DNA of 64,000 bases from Streptomyces tropicalis. Lineage in GTDB: Bacteria; Actinomycetota; Actinomycetes; Streptomycetales; Streptomycetaceae. Shown in pieces: positions 17,286 through 30,074 of this stretch. The position numbers and the translations under genes are program-made. The notes beneath the pieces were generated by a model. The model was not told the origin of the DNA. It did no database searches and saw only the letters and a list, made by a program, of their open reading frames with translations. Position 1 is the stretch's first letter; each line of letters begins with the position of its first letter. The DNA lies in NCBI RefSeq assembly GCF_029269835.1, contig NZ_JARJBB010000001.1, forward strand, positions 806,001 to 870,000. Reading direction: 5' to 3'.

Positions 17286-17467
17286 GGCGGGTCCCTCCCC
17301 GGTGCGGCCGTCGGGCGGCCCGGTGTGCGGCCGGGCGTACGGCGGTGCGCCGTACGCCCGTACCGGTAGGGACGCGGGGCCGCGTGGCGGGGTTGCCGGG
17401 TCCGGCGGGGTCGCTCGGGTTCCCTTCTGCCTCGTGGTGCCGCCGGGGCCGCGGGTGCCGGGGCCGT

Positions 17468-18205
<738 letters not shown>

Positions 18206-18303
18206 GGTGCCGAGCCTAGGCCCTGCGGGCGGGCGCGTGTCGCCCCGGCCGGTGGTGCGGGGCGGGCGGGCCGTGGGGCGCGGGGGCGGGCCGGGCGTGC
18301 GAG

Positions 18304-18331
18304 GGGGCTCCTTCCCTGGGGAGGGAGCCCC
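18304..18331 (-). terminator. Hairpin downstream of nagF
   Basis: GGGGCTCC (18304-18311) pairs with GGAGCCCC (18324-18331), with an additional CCC/GGG inner pairing. It lies about 50 nt beyond the nagF stop codon and would end that transcript before rph. Confidence 0.5.
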
Positions 18332-18379
18332 TGCGGGCGGGCGCCGGGAGGCCGTCGGGGCGGCCCTGGGTCCGGCGGT

Positions 18380-18613
18380 TCACATCATGTCTTCGATCTC
18401 CGCCGCGATGGGGTCGGCGTCCGTGCCGATGACGACCTGGATGGCGGTGCCCATCTTGACGACGCCGTGGGCACCGGCGGCCTTGAGGGCTGCCTCGTCG
18501 ACGAGGGAGGCGTCGTGGACCTCGGTGCGGAGCCGGGTGATGCACCCTTCGACCTCGTCGATGTTGTCGATACCGCCGAGTCCGGCGACGATCTTCTCAG
18601 CCTTGGTGGCCAT
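18380..18613 (-). CDS. nagF: PTS EIIB component for N-acetylglucosamine
   Basis: 77 aa. This is a free-standing glucose-family EIIB domain. KAEKIVAGLGGIDNIDEVEGC places the phospho-accepting Cys24 in the expected spot, followed by ITRLRTEV and a C-terminal GxxVQVVIG strand. It passes phosphate from EIIA to GlcNAc during uptake by the separate EIIC permeases. GGGAGAAG precedes the ATG. It diverges from nagE1, with a DasR-type box between them, matching the S. coelicolor nagF-nagE1-nagE2 arrangement. Confidence 0.92.
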   Translation of the reverse strand: MATKAEKIVAGLGGIDNIDEVEGCITRLRTEVHDASLVDEAALKAAGAHGVVKMGTAIQVVIGTDADPIAAEIEDMM

Positions 18614-18731
18614 AGCACTTCTCCCTGATCCGGACTGCTTTGTCGCAGTAACCCACAGTTGGCCCATCTTTGCGAGCGCCCGTGCCGCGGTCGGCCGATG
18701 ATGGCGTTCACGACGACGGAAGCCGCCGTCG

Positions 18732-18747
18732 ACTGGTCTACACCACC
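18732..18747. promoter_or_regulatory. DasR-responsive element (dre) between nagF and nagE1
   Basis: ACTGGTCTACACCACC matches the dre consensus (TGGTCTAGACCA core) at nearly every position. Located in the divergent promoter region, it can serve both genes. DasR, a GntR-family repressor, releases such sites when GlcN-6-P accumulates. Confidence 0.82.
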
Positions 18748-18800
18748 GTGGGGGCGGTGGCCAAACGCGGTCCCGCGCCGAGGAGTCCGGAGGGACACCC

Positions 18801-20096
18801 ATGAGTGCCGCCAGCGCCGACGCCACACCCGGCCCCGCGCGCGAGCGCCTGCACGCGCTCTTCGGGGGCCTGCAGAAGATGGGCCGCAGCCTTCAGCTGC
18901 CGATCGCCGTGCTGCCGGCGGCGGGCATCCTGAACCGGCTGGGTCAGCCGGACGTGTTCGGGGCGCAGGGGCTCGGCTGGACCGACGTGTCGAAGGTGAT
19001 GACGGGCGCGGGGGGCGCCCTGCTGGACGGGTCCCTCGGGCTGCCGCTGCTGTTCTGCGTCGGCGTGGCGATCGGGATGGCGAAGAAGGCGGACGGGTCG
19101 ACCGCGCTGGCGGCGGTGGCGGGCTTCCTCGTCTACTACAACGTGCTGCGGCAGTTCCCGATGTGCCCGGGCGGGTCGACGGTGGTGCCGGACTTCGGCT
19201 GCCGTGCGGTGGACGGGGGCATGACCGCGTTCACCTTCCAGAACCCGGGGGTCTTCGGCGGGATCGTGATGGGGCTGCTGGCCGCCTTCTTCTGGCAGCG
19301 GTTCCACCGGACGCGTCTGGTGGACTGGCTGGGCTTCTTCAACGGGCGCCGGCTGGTGCCGATCATCATGGCGTTCGTGGCGATCGGGGTCGCGGTGGTG
19401 TGCCTGTGGGTGTGGCCGCCGGTCGGGGACGCGCTGGAGCGGTTCAGCGACTGGCTGCACGCCCTGGGGGCCTGGGGGGCCGGCGTCTTCGGCGTCGCGA
19501 ACCGGTCGCTGCTGGTGGTGGGCCTGCACCAGTTCCTGAACGTGCCGCTGTGGTTCCAGTTCGGCAGCTACACCAAGCCCGACGGCACGGTGGTGCACGG
19601 CGACATCAACATGTTCCTGGCGGGCGACCCGAACGCGGGCCAGTTCACCTCGGGCTTCTTCCCGATCATGATGTTCGCGCTGCCGGCGGCGGCGCTGGCG
19701 ATCACGCACTGCGCGCGGCCGGCCCGCCGCAAGGAGGTCGGCGGGCTGATGCTGTCGGTGGCGCTGACGTCGTTCGTCACCGGGATCACGGAGCCGCTGG
19801 AGTACTCGTTCCTGTTCGTCGCGCCGCTGCTGTACGCGGTGCACGCGCTGCTGACGGGCGTGTCGATGGCGGTGACGTGGGGGCTGGGGGTGCACGACGG
19901 GTTCAGCTTCTCGGCGGGCCTGATCGACTACGTGATCAACTGGAACCTGGCGACGAAGCCGTGGGCGATCGTGCCGATCGGACTCTGCTTCGCGGCGGTG
20001 TACTACGCGGTGTTCCGCTTCGCCATCACACGGTTCGACCTGCGGACTCCGGGGCGGGAGCCGGAGGACCAGGTGGAGGACACCACCCGGGCGTGA
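18801..20096 (+). CDS. nagE1: PTS EIIC permease, N-acetylglucosamine family
   Basis: 431 aa EIIC-only protein of the glucose/GlcNAc superfamily. LQLPIAVLPAAGILNRLGQPD opens the domain; the sugar-binding loop GITEPLEYSFLFVAPLLY and VHALLTG are conserved. GGAGGGA precedes the ATG. It has no fused EIIA or EIIB, so it needs NagF and the general PTS EIIA. In S. coelicolor the equivalent gene (also called malX2) is dispensable and nagE2 is the main transporter. Confidence 0.88.
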   Translation: MSAASADATPGPARERLHALFGGLQKMGRSLQLPIAVLPAAGILNRLGQPDVFGAQGLGWTDVSKVMTGAGGALLDGSLGLPLLFCVGVAIGMAKKADGSTALAAVAGFLVYYNVLRQFPMCPGGSTVVPDFGCRAVDGGMTAFTFQNPGVFGGIVMGLLAAFFWQRFHRTRLVDWLGFFNGRRLVPIIMAFVAIGVAVVCLWVWPPVGDALERFSDWLHALGAWGAGVFGVANRSLLVVGLHQFLNVPLWFQFGSYTKPDGTVVHGDINMFLAGDPNAGQFTSGFFPIMMFALPAAALAITHCARPARRKEVGGLMLSVALTSFVTGITEPLEYSFLFVAPLLYAVHALLTGVSMAVTWGLGVHDGFSFSAGLIDYVINWNLATKPWAIVPIGLCFAAVYYAVFRFAITRFDLRTPGREPEDQVEDTTRA

Positions 20097-20298
20097 GCGC
20101 CGGGGCGCGGCCGGACGCAGAAGGGGACCGGGGACGGAGAGGAGCCCGGGGAGACCGGGGGATCAAGGGGACGAAGGGGCGCGCGGGGTTCCGGGAGGGG
20201 CGGCCGGGGGGCGCTGTTCCGGCCCGGCGGCGGGCACGGGGCGTAGCGCCGCGGTAGCGGGATTCGCGGGTTCCTTGCACGGCCTTCATCGTGCTACA

Positions 20299-20330
20299 AC
20301 AGGTCTACACCACTGGGTGGTGTAGACCAG
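20299..20330. promoter_or_regulatory. Two abutting dre sites in the nagE2 promoter
   Basis: ACAGGTCTACACCACT (20299-20314) is followed directly by its near inverse GGGTGGTGTAGACCAG (20315-20330), so two DasR sites lie head to head in a 32-bp block about 60 nt before the nagE2 start. The rest of the 20097-20389 spacer shows no gene. Confidence 0.85.
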
Positions 20331-20389
20331 AGACGCCGCCGTCCCCCCTTCTCCTGTCCCGGGCGGCGCCATGCCCACTGGAGGAAGTT

Positions 20390-21655
<1,266 letters not shown>

Positions 21656-21670
21656 GCCCCGCCCGCAGCC

Positions 21671-21712
21671 GTGCGACGGCCCCGGAACCCTGTGGTTCCG
21701 GGGCCGTCGCAC
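21671..21712. terminator. Bidirectional terminator, perfect 19-bp stem
   Basis: 21671-21689 pairs exactly with 21694-21712 around a 4-nt CTGT loop. A further flanking pair GCCCGCA/TGCGGGC (21661-21667/21714-21720) can extend it. It lies between the nagE2 stop and the convergent hydrolase stop. Confidence 0.75.
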
Positions 21713-21720
21713 GTGCGGGC

Positions 21721-22473
21721 TCAGATCTCGTACGAGGCCCCGGCCACCGCCAGTTCGGCGGGCCCGGGGTAGACCGCGCGGGCGTCGGCGAGGTTGACCT
21801 GCGGGTCGGTCCACGGCGGGATGTGGGTGAGCAGCAGGCGCCGGGCGCCGGCCCGGGCGGCCGTCCCGCCCGCCTCACGGCCGTTGAGGTGCAGGTCGGG
21901 GATGGCCTCCTTGCCGTACGTGAAGGCGGCCTCGCACAGGAACAGGTCGGCGTCCCGGGCGAGTTCCTCCAGCACGGGGCTGACTCCGGAGTCCCCCGAG
22001 TACGTCAGCGTCCGGCCGCCGTGCTCGATGCGGATGCCGTAGGCCTCCACGGGATGGGCCACCCGCTCGGTGTGCACGGTGAACGGGCCGATGTCGAAGG
22101 TGCCCGGCTTGACCGTGTGGAAGTCGAAGACCTCGCTCATCGACGAGGCGCTGGGGGTGTCGGCGTAGGCCGTGGTGAGCCGCTGCTCGGTGCCCTCGGG
22201 TCCGTGGACCGGCAGGGGCGCGCAGCGGCCGCCGTCGTGGCGGTAGTAGCGCGCGACGAAATAGCCGAGCATGTCGATGCAGTGGTCGGCGTGGAGATGG
22301 CTGAGGAAGATGGCGTCGAGGTCGTAGAGACCGCAGTGGCGCTGCAGCTCGCCGAGGGCGCCGTTGCCCATGTCGAGGAGCAGCCGGAAGCCGTCGGCCT
22401 CTACGAGGTAGCTCGAGCAGGCCGATTCCGCGGACGGGAACGACCCCGAGCAGCCGACGACGGTGAGCTTCAT
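21721..22473 (-). CDS. Metallo-beta-lactamase-fold hydrolase (RNase Z-like group)
   Basis: 250 aa. The opening MKLTVVGCSGSFPS and the metal motif SHLHADHCID (His59, His61, Asp63, His64) together with YSGDSG (bridging Asp) and LLLTHIPP define the fold. The N-terminus and HxHxDH spacing are closest to RNase Z/phosphodiesterase-type members (COG1234), but the extended exosite arm of true tRNase Z is not obvious, so a phosphodiesterase role is equally possible. GGAGG lies about 10 nt before the ATG. Confidence 0.85.
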   Translation of the reverse strand: MKLTVVGCSGSFPSAESACSSYLVEADGFRLLLDMGNGALGELQRHCGLYDLDAIFLSHLHADHCIDMLGYFVARYYRHDGGRCAPLPVHGPEGTEQRLTTAYADTPSASSMSEVFDFHTVKPGTFDIGPFTVHTERVAHPVEAYGIRIEHGGRTLTYSGDSGVSPVLEELARDADLFLCEAAFTYGKEAIPDLHLNGREAGGTAARAGARRLLLTHIPPWTDPQVNLADARAVYPGPAELAVAGASYEI

Positions 22474-22688
22474 GGAGCAGAAACCTCCGCTGGCGGGAAA
22501 ACACATACAGAAGGTGACGGGGGTCGTGCGGTCCGTCGAGCGTAAGGCGCGAAACGCCCGGTCGCTCCTCCGGTACGGGCGGTTGTGGGCGAACTCACCT
22601 GTGGTGTCACCGGTTCGGCTGGTCGCGGGGCGCACGAGGAGTGGAGAAGGGCGCGCGCACGGGATCGCGCGCCGGTAACGTCGTCCCC

Positions 22689-23144
22689 ATGGACACGTCC
22701 TGGTGGCTGGCGCTCGCGGCGGTGGTGCTGCTGGCGCTGGTCGCCACGCTCGTGGACGGGTGGGGGCGGGGCAGGCGCCCCGGGGGACGGCGGACGCGGC
22801 CGCCCGGGCGCCCGGCGGGCCGGGGCCGAGGGGCGCGGCCGCAGCCGGCGGAGATCTGGTGGGCGAACGTGCCGTTCGAGAACGGGCCGGGGACGAAGGA
22901 CCGTCCGTGCCTGGTGCTGTCCGTGCGCGGGAAGCGGGCCCGGGTCGCCAAGATCACCAGCAAGTACCACGACGAGCGGACCGGGGTCATCCCGCTGCCC
23001 CCCGGTTCGGTCGGGGACGCGCAGGGGCGCGCGAGCTTCCTGGAGACCGGCGAGGTGCGGGAGGTACCGGTGTGGGAGTTCCGGCGCCGGGTGGGCGTGG
23101 TGGATCCGGTCCTGTGGGACCAGGTGCGCTACCTGGCCGGCTGA
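22689..23144 (+). CDS. Membrane-anchored PemK/MazF-like protein
   Basis: 151 aa. Residues 4-23 (SWWLALAAVVLLALVATLVD) form one membrane helix, followed by an Arg/Gly/Pro linker and a MazF-fold domain from about residue 52: AEIWWANVPFENG, then KDRPCLVLSV. MazF toxins are soluble mRNA interferases encoded with an antitoxin; here there is a membrane tether and no small antitoxin gene on either side. A toxin role is therefore uncertain. The ATG at 22689 was chosen because it begins just before the helix; an upstream GTG (22641) is in frame. Confidence 0.7.
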   Translation: MDTSWWLALAAVVLLALVATLVDGWGRGRRPGGRRTRPPGRPAGRGRGARPQPAEIWWANVPFENGPGTKDRPCLVLSVRGKRARVAKITSKYHDERTGVIPLPPGSVGDAQGRASFLETGEVREVPVWEFRRRVGVVDPVLWDQVRYLAG

Positions 23145-23254
23145 GCCGGGGCGCCGCGCGCGGCCCGGCCGGTGCCCGCGGGGCGGACCGCGACGGCGGT
23201 CCCGCGGGTCCGGGCCGGGCCGGGCGGGCGGGGCTCATGGGCCGCTCGGCCCGT

Positions 23255-23752
23255 TCATGACCCGGTCACCCGCACCGTGACCGTCCATTCCTTCAGGCCC
23301 TTGCAGGAGATCCGCTGCGGGCCGGTGGCGCACAGCGGGCGGGAGGCGGTCAGCCGGGCCGTGCCGGGGGCGACCGCGTCGAAGGCGGCGACGGCGTCGC
23401 CGGGCGGGAGGGCGATCCCCGCGTTGCCGGCCCGCAGCGCCGTGCCGGTCGTGCGGACCGGGGTCCAGGGCCGCTCCCTGGTGCCGTCCAGGCGGAGGCG
23501 GATCTGGCCGCCGACCGGGACGCAGAGGGTGCGGCCGGAGTCGGCCGCGGTGAGTTCGGCGTGGCCCGCGCAGCCTGCCGGGGCCCTGCCGGAGCCCGAG
23601 GGGTGCGCGGAGGCCGGGGCCGGAGGGGCGGAGGCCGCGCTCCCGGGGCTGCCGCCACCGCCGTGCTGCGTGCCGCAGCCCGCGAGGAGGAGGGCCGCTG
23701 CCGCTGCCGCGGCTGCGGTGACGGAGGTGCGGTGGAGCGTCGTCCGGCGCAT
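23255..23752 (-). CDS. Putative lipoprotein
   Basis: 165 aa with signal sequence and lipobox LLAGC (Cys26), a Gly/Pro/Ser/Ala-rich linker to about residue 60, then a small domain with five cysteines (CAGH, LCVPVG, LCATG, SCKG) suggestive of disulphides outside the membrane. VPVGGQIRLRLDG looks like the start of a beta-sandwich. No family recognised. It lies upstream of, and divergent in context from, the PemK-like gene. Confidence 0.75.
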   Translation of the reverse strand: MRRTTLHRTSVTAAAAAAAALLLAGCGTQHGGGGSPGSAASAPPAPASAHPSGSGRAPAGCAGHAELTAADSGRTLCVPVGGQIRLRLDGTRERPWTPVRTTGTALRAGNAGIALPPGDAVAAFDAVAPGTARLTASRPLCATGPQRISCKGLKEWTVTVRVTGS

Positions 23753-23930
23753 GGGCGTCCGCCTTTCTGCTGTGCCCGGGTTGCCAAGCCCTTGCCTGAT
23801 GCCGATGTGACGTTTCTCCAGCACATCAGGATCCCTCCGGGCGCGCATGCCGGGGCCCCGGCCGTGCTCACGACCGGGGCCCGTTGTCGTTCCGGCGCGG
23901 AGCCGGAGGCGGAGGCGGAGGCGACGCGGA

Positions 23931-26000
23931 TCAGCTGGTCGTCACGGCGGTGTCGTCGACGACGAAGCTGGTCTGCAGCGAGGAGTCCTCGACGCCGCTG
24001 AACTTCAGCGTGGCCGTGGTGCCGGCCAGCGAGGACAGGTCGAAGGACTTCTGCGCGTACCCGGAGGCGGCGTCGGCGTTCGAGTACGTCGCCAGGGTCT
24101 TCGAACCGGCGGTCACGGTCAGCTTGTCGTACGCGGTGCTGCCGCTCTCGGCGGTGTCGATGTGCAGGTAGAAGGTGAGGGTGGCCTTGCAGCCGGCCGG
24201 GACGGTCACCGACTGGGACAGCGTGTCGGTGTGGCTGGAGCCGTAGCCGTCGAGCCAGGCGTAGGAGGAGCCGCCGTGCGCCGCCTCACCGGTGTCGTCG
24301 GTGATGACGCCGGAGGACGCGGTCCAGACGGTGTTGCCCGACTCGAAGCCGGCGTTGCCGAGCAGCTGCTTGCCGCAGCCGCCGCCGGAGGAGCCGACGG
24401 TCCAGGTGAAGGACGTGGAGCCGGAGGCGCCGGTGGAGTCCTTGGCCATGGCGGTCACCTGGTAGGTGCCGGCGGTGGACGCGGTGCCGGAGATCAGACC
24501 GGTGGAGCCGTTGATCGACAGGCCGGTGGGCAGGCCGGTGGCGCTGTAGGTGAGGGCCGCGCCGCCGCTGTCGGAGGCCGAGATCTGCAGGCTCGCCGAG
24601 CTGCCGGTGGCGGTGGACTGGCTGCCCGGGTTGGTCACGGTGACGGTGTTTCCGCCGGTGGAGCCGCCGGAGGTGAAGGCGGTGGTGCCGTTCGGGGTGC
24701 CCCAGCCGGTCGGGCCGTCGTAGCCGGTCGCCGCGGTGCAGAAGTACGAGGTGGAGCAGCTGCCGTTGCTGCCGCTGGTCACGTCGTACAGGTCGGCGGT
24801 GTGGGAGTAGGGGTACTTCGCCGGGTAGTCGCTGCCGCCCGGGGCGCCCGCCAGGGCGTAGACGCCCGCGATGATCGGCGAGGAGGCGCTGGTGCCGCCG
24901 TAGACGGCCCATCCGGAGCCGCCGTAGGTGTCGTAGACCGCCACGCCGGTGGCCGGGTCGGCGACCGCGGAGACGTCGGCCTCCATGCGCCTGGAGCAGC
25001 CGGAGTCGGTCTGCCAGGCGGGCTTGGGGTCGTAGGCGGAGCAGCCGGAGCCGGTGCCCTCGGTGCTGCTGGTGTGCCAGACCGACTCGCTCCAGCCGCG
25101 GGAGTTGGAGGAGGTGTTCAGCGCGGTGCCGCCGACGGCGGTCACGTACTGGGAGGTCGCCGGGTACTCGGCGCCGTAGCCGGAGTCGCCCGCGGAGACG
25201 GTGATGGCGACGCCCGGGTGCTTGAAGTAGGAGGTGTCCTCACCGGTCTGCGAGGACGCCTCCGAGCCGCCCCAGCTGTTGGAGACGAACTTGGCGCCGA
25301 GCGAGACGGCCTCGTTCTCGGCGATGCCGAGGTCCGTGTCGTTGGCGGAGTCGGCCTCGACGAGGACGATGTCGCAGTTGGGGCAGACGGCGCTGACCAT
25401 GTCGATGTCCAGTGCCTCCTCGCCCGCCCAGCCCGAGTCGTCGGTGGGCAGCGAGGTGGTGGAGCCGGTCTGGCCGACCTGCTTGAAGCAGCCGTCGGCC
25501 TTCGTGCACGCGGACAGGCCGTAGGTGGAGCGGTAGGTCGCCAGGTCCGACTCGGCGTTCGGGTCGTTGTAGGCGTCGACGACGGCGACGGTCAGGCCGG
25601 AACCGCCCGTCGAGGGCAGGTTGTAGGCGCTGTGCAGGTTGGCCGGGCTGAGGCCGGAGGGGGCGGCGGCCGCGACGGCGGAGGCGAGCCGCTGCCGGAT
25701 GTCCGTGCGCCGCTGGGCGAAGCAGGAGGCGTGGCCCGGAGCCGCGGTGGCGCACAGGTGGTGCGTCGGCACCGGCTGGCCGGCCCTGCCGGTGGGGTGG
25801 AAGGTCTGCCGGTGCGGGTCGGTCAGTGCCCTGGAGTTCTGGGTGACCCGGGTGGCGGGGACGGGGGTCTTCGCCGCGGTCTGGGCCCCGGCGGCAGGTG
25901 CCGCCGCGAGTCCGGCGACCGTGAGGGTGACGGCGGGGACGGCGGCGGTGAGAAGTCTTCGCAGACTCCGGCGCCGCTTGCTCAGGCGTGACTCACGCAT
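23931..26000 (-). CDS. Secreted S53 family (sedolisin) serine-carboxyl peptidase
   Basis: 689 aa. A signal peptide (residues 1-39, RRR then a hydrophobic core ending AGAQ) is followed by only about 75 residues before the catalytic domain. Catalytic residues of the sedolisin type are visible: Glu194 and Asp198 (GEEALDIDM), the oxyanion Asp272 (SAGDSGYG) and Ser371 (YGGTSASSP). A putative-Ig (He_PIG) domain spans about 435-530 and a beta-sandwich C-terminal domain (GNAGFESG onward) 545-689. The short pro-region is unusual. Acts extracellularly on proteins. Confidence 0.93.
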   Translation of the reverse strand: MRESRLSKRRRSLRRLLTAAVPAVTLTVAGLAAAPAAGAQTAAKTPVPATRVTQNSRALTDPHRQTFHPTGRAGQPVPTHHLCATAAPGHASCFAQRRTDIRQRLASAVAAAAPSGLSPANLHSAYNLPSTGGSGLTVAVVDAYNDPNAESDLATYRSTYGLSACTKADGCFKQVGQTGSTTSLPTDDSGWAGEEALDIDMVSAVCPNCDIVLVEADSANDTDLGIAENEAVSLGAKFVSNSWGGSEASSQTGEDTSYFKHPGVAITVSAGDSGYGAEYPATSQYVTAVGGTALNTSSNSRGWSESVWHTSSTEGTGSGCSAYDPKPAWQTDSGCSRRMEADVSAVADPATGVAVYDTYGGSGWAVYGGTSASSPIIAGVYALAGAPGGSDYPAKYPYSHTADLYDVTSGSNGSCSTSYFCTAATGYDGPTGWGTPNGTTAFTSGGSTGGNTVTVTNPGSQSTATGSSASLQISASDSGGAALTYSATGLPTGLSINGSTGLISGTASTAGTYQVTAMAKDSTGASGSTSFTWTVGSSGGGCGKQLLGNAGFESGNTVWTASSGVITDDTGEAAHGGSSYAWLDGYGSSHTDTLSQSVTVPAGCKATLTFYLHIDTAESGSTAYDKLTVTAGSKTLATYSNADAASGYAQKSFDLSSLAGTTATLKFSGVEDSSLQTSFVVDDTAVTTS

Positions 26001-26428
26001 GGGGGGTTTGCCTCCATCGGTCGAGGCCGGCGCCGCGCGGGCCCGTGGGGCGGGGCCGCACGCGGAGCCACAGCCGGAAGTGGGGATTCGCGAGCTGGTG
26101 GCACACCTGCGACGCGCGTAGCGGCGGCGAGACGCAAGTCATGGGCATGACACATTGACCGAGAACACGCCCCGAAGTGCCGAATGAGCGTGACATGACA
26201 GGACGTGGGCAGAACGTACCCCCGCGGAGGGCGGCGCGGGCAGGCCCGAGCGAAGATCTTTGCCGCCGCATGAGCAGCGCTTAGCCCCTCCATAGCGGGG
26301 GGTTGGCCGATCGCTGATGCGCGCCCGCCCGCCCCGGCCCGCGGCACGGGCCTCCGGCAAGGGCCCCGGACGCGGGCCGCCCGGCGCCCCGGCCTCGGGG
26401 GCCGGGGCGCCGGGCGGTCAGGCAGGTG
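26001..26428. other. Intergenic region: protease promoter side and cysM terminator
   Basis: No gene found in these 428 bases. The part next to 26000 must hold the S53 protease promoter; no confident -10/-35 pair was picked. The part next to cysM holds the hairpin listed separately. Confidence 0.5.
26377..26417 (-). terminator. Terminator after cysM, perfect 18-bp stem
   Basis: 26377-26394 pairs exactly with 26400-26417 around a 5-nt loop, 11 nt after the cysM stop codon. Confidence 0.7.
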
Positions 26429-27971
<1,543 letters not shown>

Positions 27972-28059
27972 GGGTTCATCGTATCGATTCCCGGCCGGGG
28001 CCCCGGCATGTGATCTCGCATACTGGATGAATTCCGACCGAACTTCGGGATCGCCCTGT

Positions 28060-28482
28060 TCAGCGGTTCTCCACGACCTCGACCTGCTCCTCCGTGACCT
28101 CCCCCTCCACGATCCGGAACGAGCGGAACTGGAAGTCGCCGGCGCCGTCGGCGTCCGCGGTCGACACCAGGACGTAGTGCGCGCCGGGCTCGTTGGCGTA
28201 GGAGATGTCGGTGCGGGAGGGGTAGGCCTCGGTCGCCGTGTGGGAGTGGTAGATGATCACCGGCTCCTCGTCGCGGTCGTCCATCTCGCGGTACAGGCGG
28301 AGCAGGTCCTGCGAGTCGAACTCGTAGAAGGTGGGCGAGCGGGCCGCGTTCAGCATGGGGACGAAGCGCTCGGGGCGGCCGGAGCCCGCCGGGCCGGCGA
28401 CCACGCCGCACGCCTCGTCGGGGTGGTCCTGGCGGGCGTGGGCGACGATCTCGTCGTACAGGGCCTGGGTGAGGGTCAGCAT
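28060..28482 (-). CDS. mec: Mec+ JAMM metalloprotease (CysO-cysteine peptidase)
   Basis: 140 aa. The Zn-binding JAMM motif is complete: Glu23 (HPDEACGV), His79-Ser-His81 (YHSHTATEAYPS) and Asp92 (SRTDISYA). Mec+ releases cysteine from the CysO-cysteine adduct in M. tuberculosis. The three genes mec, cysO and cysM follow one another on the minus strand, with about 90 nt plus the leader peptide region between mec and cysO. In-frame ATG codons at 28494 and 28482 are both possible starts. Confidence 0.9.
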   Translation of the reverse strand: MLTLTQALYDEIVAHARQDHPDEACGVVAGPAGSGRPERFVPMLNAARSPTFYEFDSQDLLRLYREMDDRDEEPVIIYHSHTATEAYPSRTDISYANEPGAHYVLVSTADADGAGDFQFRSFRIVEGEVTEEQVEVVENR

Positions 28483-28502
28483 GGGCGCCAGCATAAGCAG
28501 AG

Positions 28503-28539
28503 GGGCCGTTCCGTACCGAGGAGTGGTACGGAACGGCCC
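28503..28539 (-). terminator. Terminator between the amino acid permease gene and mec
   Basis: 28503-28517 pairs perfectly with 28525-28539 (15-bp stem, 7-nt loop). A second GC-rich pairing (28562-28571 with 28589-28597) lies nearer the permease stop codon. Together they isolate the two transcripts. Confidence 0.65.
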
Positions 28540-28613
28540 ACATGACGGACGCCCTGAACGGCGGCGGCCGGAGCCGCCACGAGTGGCACCGGCCGCCGGG
28601 CGTCCGGGACCGG

Positions 28614-30074
28614 TCAGCCGATGCGCTCGAGCTCCTGCTCGCGGCGCTCGGCGACCTGCGGGTTGCGGGCCTTGAGGACGGCCCAGCCGATCGCCAGGGC
28701 GGCGGCCCAGACGGCCATCACGTACAGGCAGATGCGGGAGTCGGCGTCGTAGGCGATCAGGCCGGTGACGAAGAGCAGGAAGACCACCGCGACCCAGCTG
28801 CACTTCGCGCCGCCGGGGGCGGGGAAGGAGGAGGCGGGCAGCCGCCCCGCGTCGACCGCGCGGCGGTAGAGGATGTGGCTGACCAGGATCATCAGCCAGG
28901 TCCAGATGCCGGCCGCGGTCGCCACCGAGGTGACGTAGCCGAAGGCCTTCTCCGGGACGACGTAGTTCAGGATCACGCCGATGCCCATGAAGGCCACCGA
29001 GACGGTGATGCCGAGCGCCGGGGTCTTGGTGGCGGACAGCCTGCTGAAGACCCGCGGGGCCTCGCCGTTGTCGGCGAGGGTGCGCAGCATGCGGCCGGTG
29101 GAGTACATGCCGGAGTTGCAGGACGACAGGGCCGCGGTGAGCACCACGAAGTTGACGATGCCGGCGCCGGCCGGGATGCCGATGACGGCGAACGCCTTCA
29201 CGAAGGGGCTGACGCCCGCCGCGAACTCGGTCCACTTCACCACGCACAGGATGACCGTGAGGGCACCGACGTAGAAGAGGGCGATGCGCCAGGGCAGGGT
29301 GTTGATCGCCTTCGGGAGGGTCTTCTCCGGGTTCTCCGACTCGCCCGCCGTGACACCGACCAGCTCGACGGCGAGGTAGGCGAACATCACGCCCTGCAGG
29401 GTCATCAGCGACGAGCCGATGCCCTTGGGGAAGAAGCCGTCGAACTGCCAGAGGTTGGCGACCGAGGCGGTGTCACCGGCGGAGCTGAAGCCGAAGGTCA
29501 GCACGCCCAGGCCGATGACGATCATGCCGATCAGCGCGGTCACCTTGACCATCGAGAACCAGAACTCGATCTCGCCGAACAGCTTCACCGAGATCAGGTT
29601 GGCCACGAAGAGGACCACCAGGAAGACCAGGGCCGTCACCCATTGCGGCAGGGACGGGAACCAGTAGTGCACGTAGATCGCGGCGGCCGTCAGCTCGGCC
29701 ATGCCGGTCACCACCCACATCAGCCAGTACGTCCAGCCGGTGAAGTAGCCGAAGAACGGGCCGAGGAACTCGCGGGAGTACTCCGCGAACGACCCCGAGA
29801 CGGGGCGGTAGAGCAGCAGCTCGCCGAGGGCCCGCATGATGAAGAAGATGATGACGCCCGCCAGGGCGTACATGACGATCAGACTGGGGCCGGCCTTGGC
29901 GATGTTCGCCCCGGCGCCCAGGAACAGGCCGACGCCGATGGCGCCGCCGATCGCGATCATCTGGACCTGGCGGCTGCCGAGCCCGCGCTCGTACCCCTCC
30001 TCGGGGGCGTCGCCGCTCACGGCCTCGACTCCGGACCGGCCCGAACCGTTCTTACCGACCTGCGACGAGGTCAT
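28614..30074 (-). CDS. Amino acid permease, AAT/APC family
   Basis: 486 aa with 12 predicted membrane helices. RQVQMIAIGGAIGVGLFLGAG and ALGELLLYRPVSGSFAEYS are the hallmark N-terminal motifs of the AAT family (GabP, CycA, AroP relatives), which import amino acids with protons; MTLQGVMFAYLAVELVGVTAGES is the conserved central helix. The ATG at 30074 leaves a hydrophilic N-tail of about 30 residues. The specific amino acid cannot be determined from sequence. Confidence 0.9.
   Translation of the reverse strand: MTSSQVGKNGSGRSGVEAVSGDAPEEGYERGLGSRQVQMIAIGGAIGVGLFLGAGANIAKAGPSLIVMYALAGVIIFFIMRALGELLLYRPVSGSFAEYSREFLGPFFGYFTGWTYWLMWVVTGMAELTAAAIYVHYWFPSLPQWVTALVFLVVLFVANLISVKLFGEIEFWFSMVKVTALIGMIVIGLGVLTFGFSSAGDTASVANLWQFDGFFPKGIGSSLMTLQGVMFAYLAVELVGVTAGESENPEKTLPKAINTLPWRIALFYVGALTVILCVVKWTEFAAGVSPFVKAFAVIGIPAGAGIVNFVVLTAALSSCNSGMYSTGRMLRTLADNGEAPRVFSRLSATKTPALGITVSVAFMGIGVILNYVVPEKAFGYVTSVATAAGIWTWLMILVSHILYRRAVDAGRLPASSFPAPGGAKCSWVAVVFLLFVTGLIAYDADSRICLYVMAVWAAALAIGWAVLKARNPQVAERREQELERIG

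Noticed and set aside
22641..22688. GTG start for the PemK-like gene
   Set aside because: The putative ribosome-binding site directly abuts the codon and the extra residues lack a fitting signal; the ATG at 22689 begins directly before the membrane helix.
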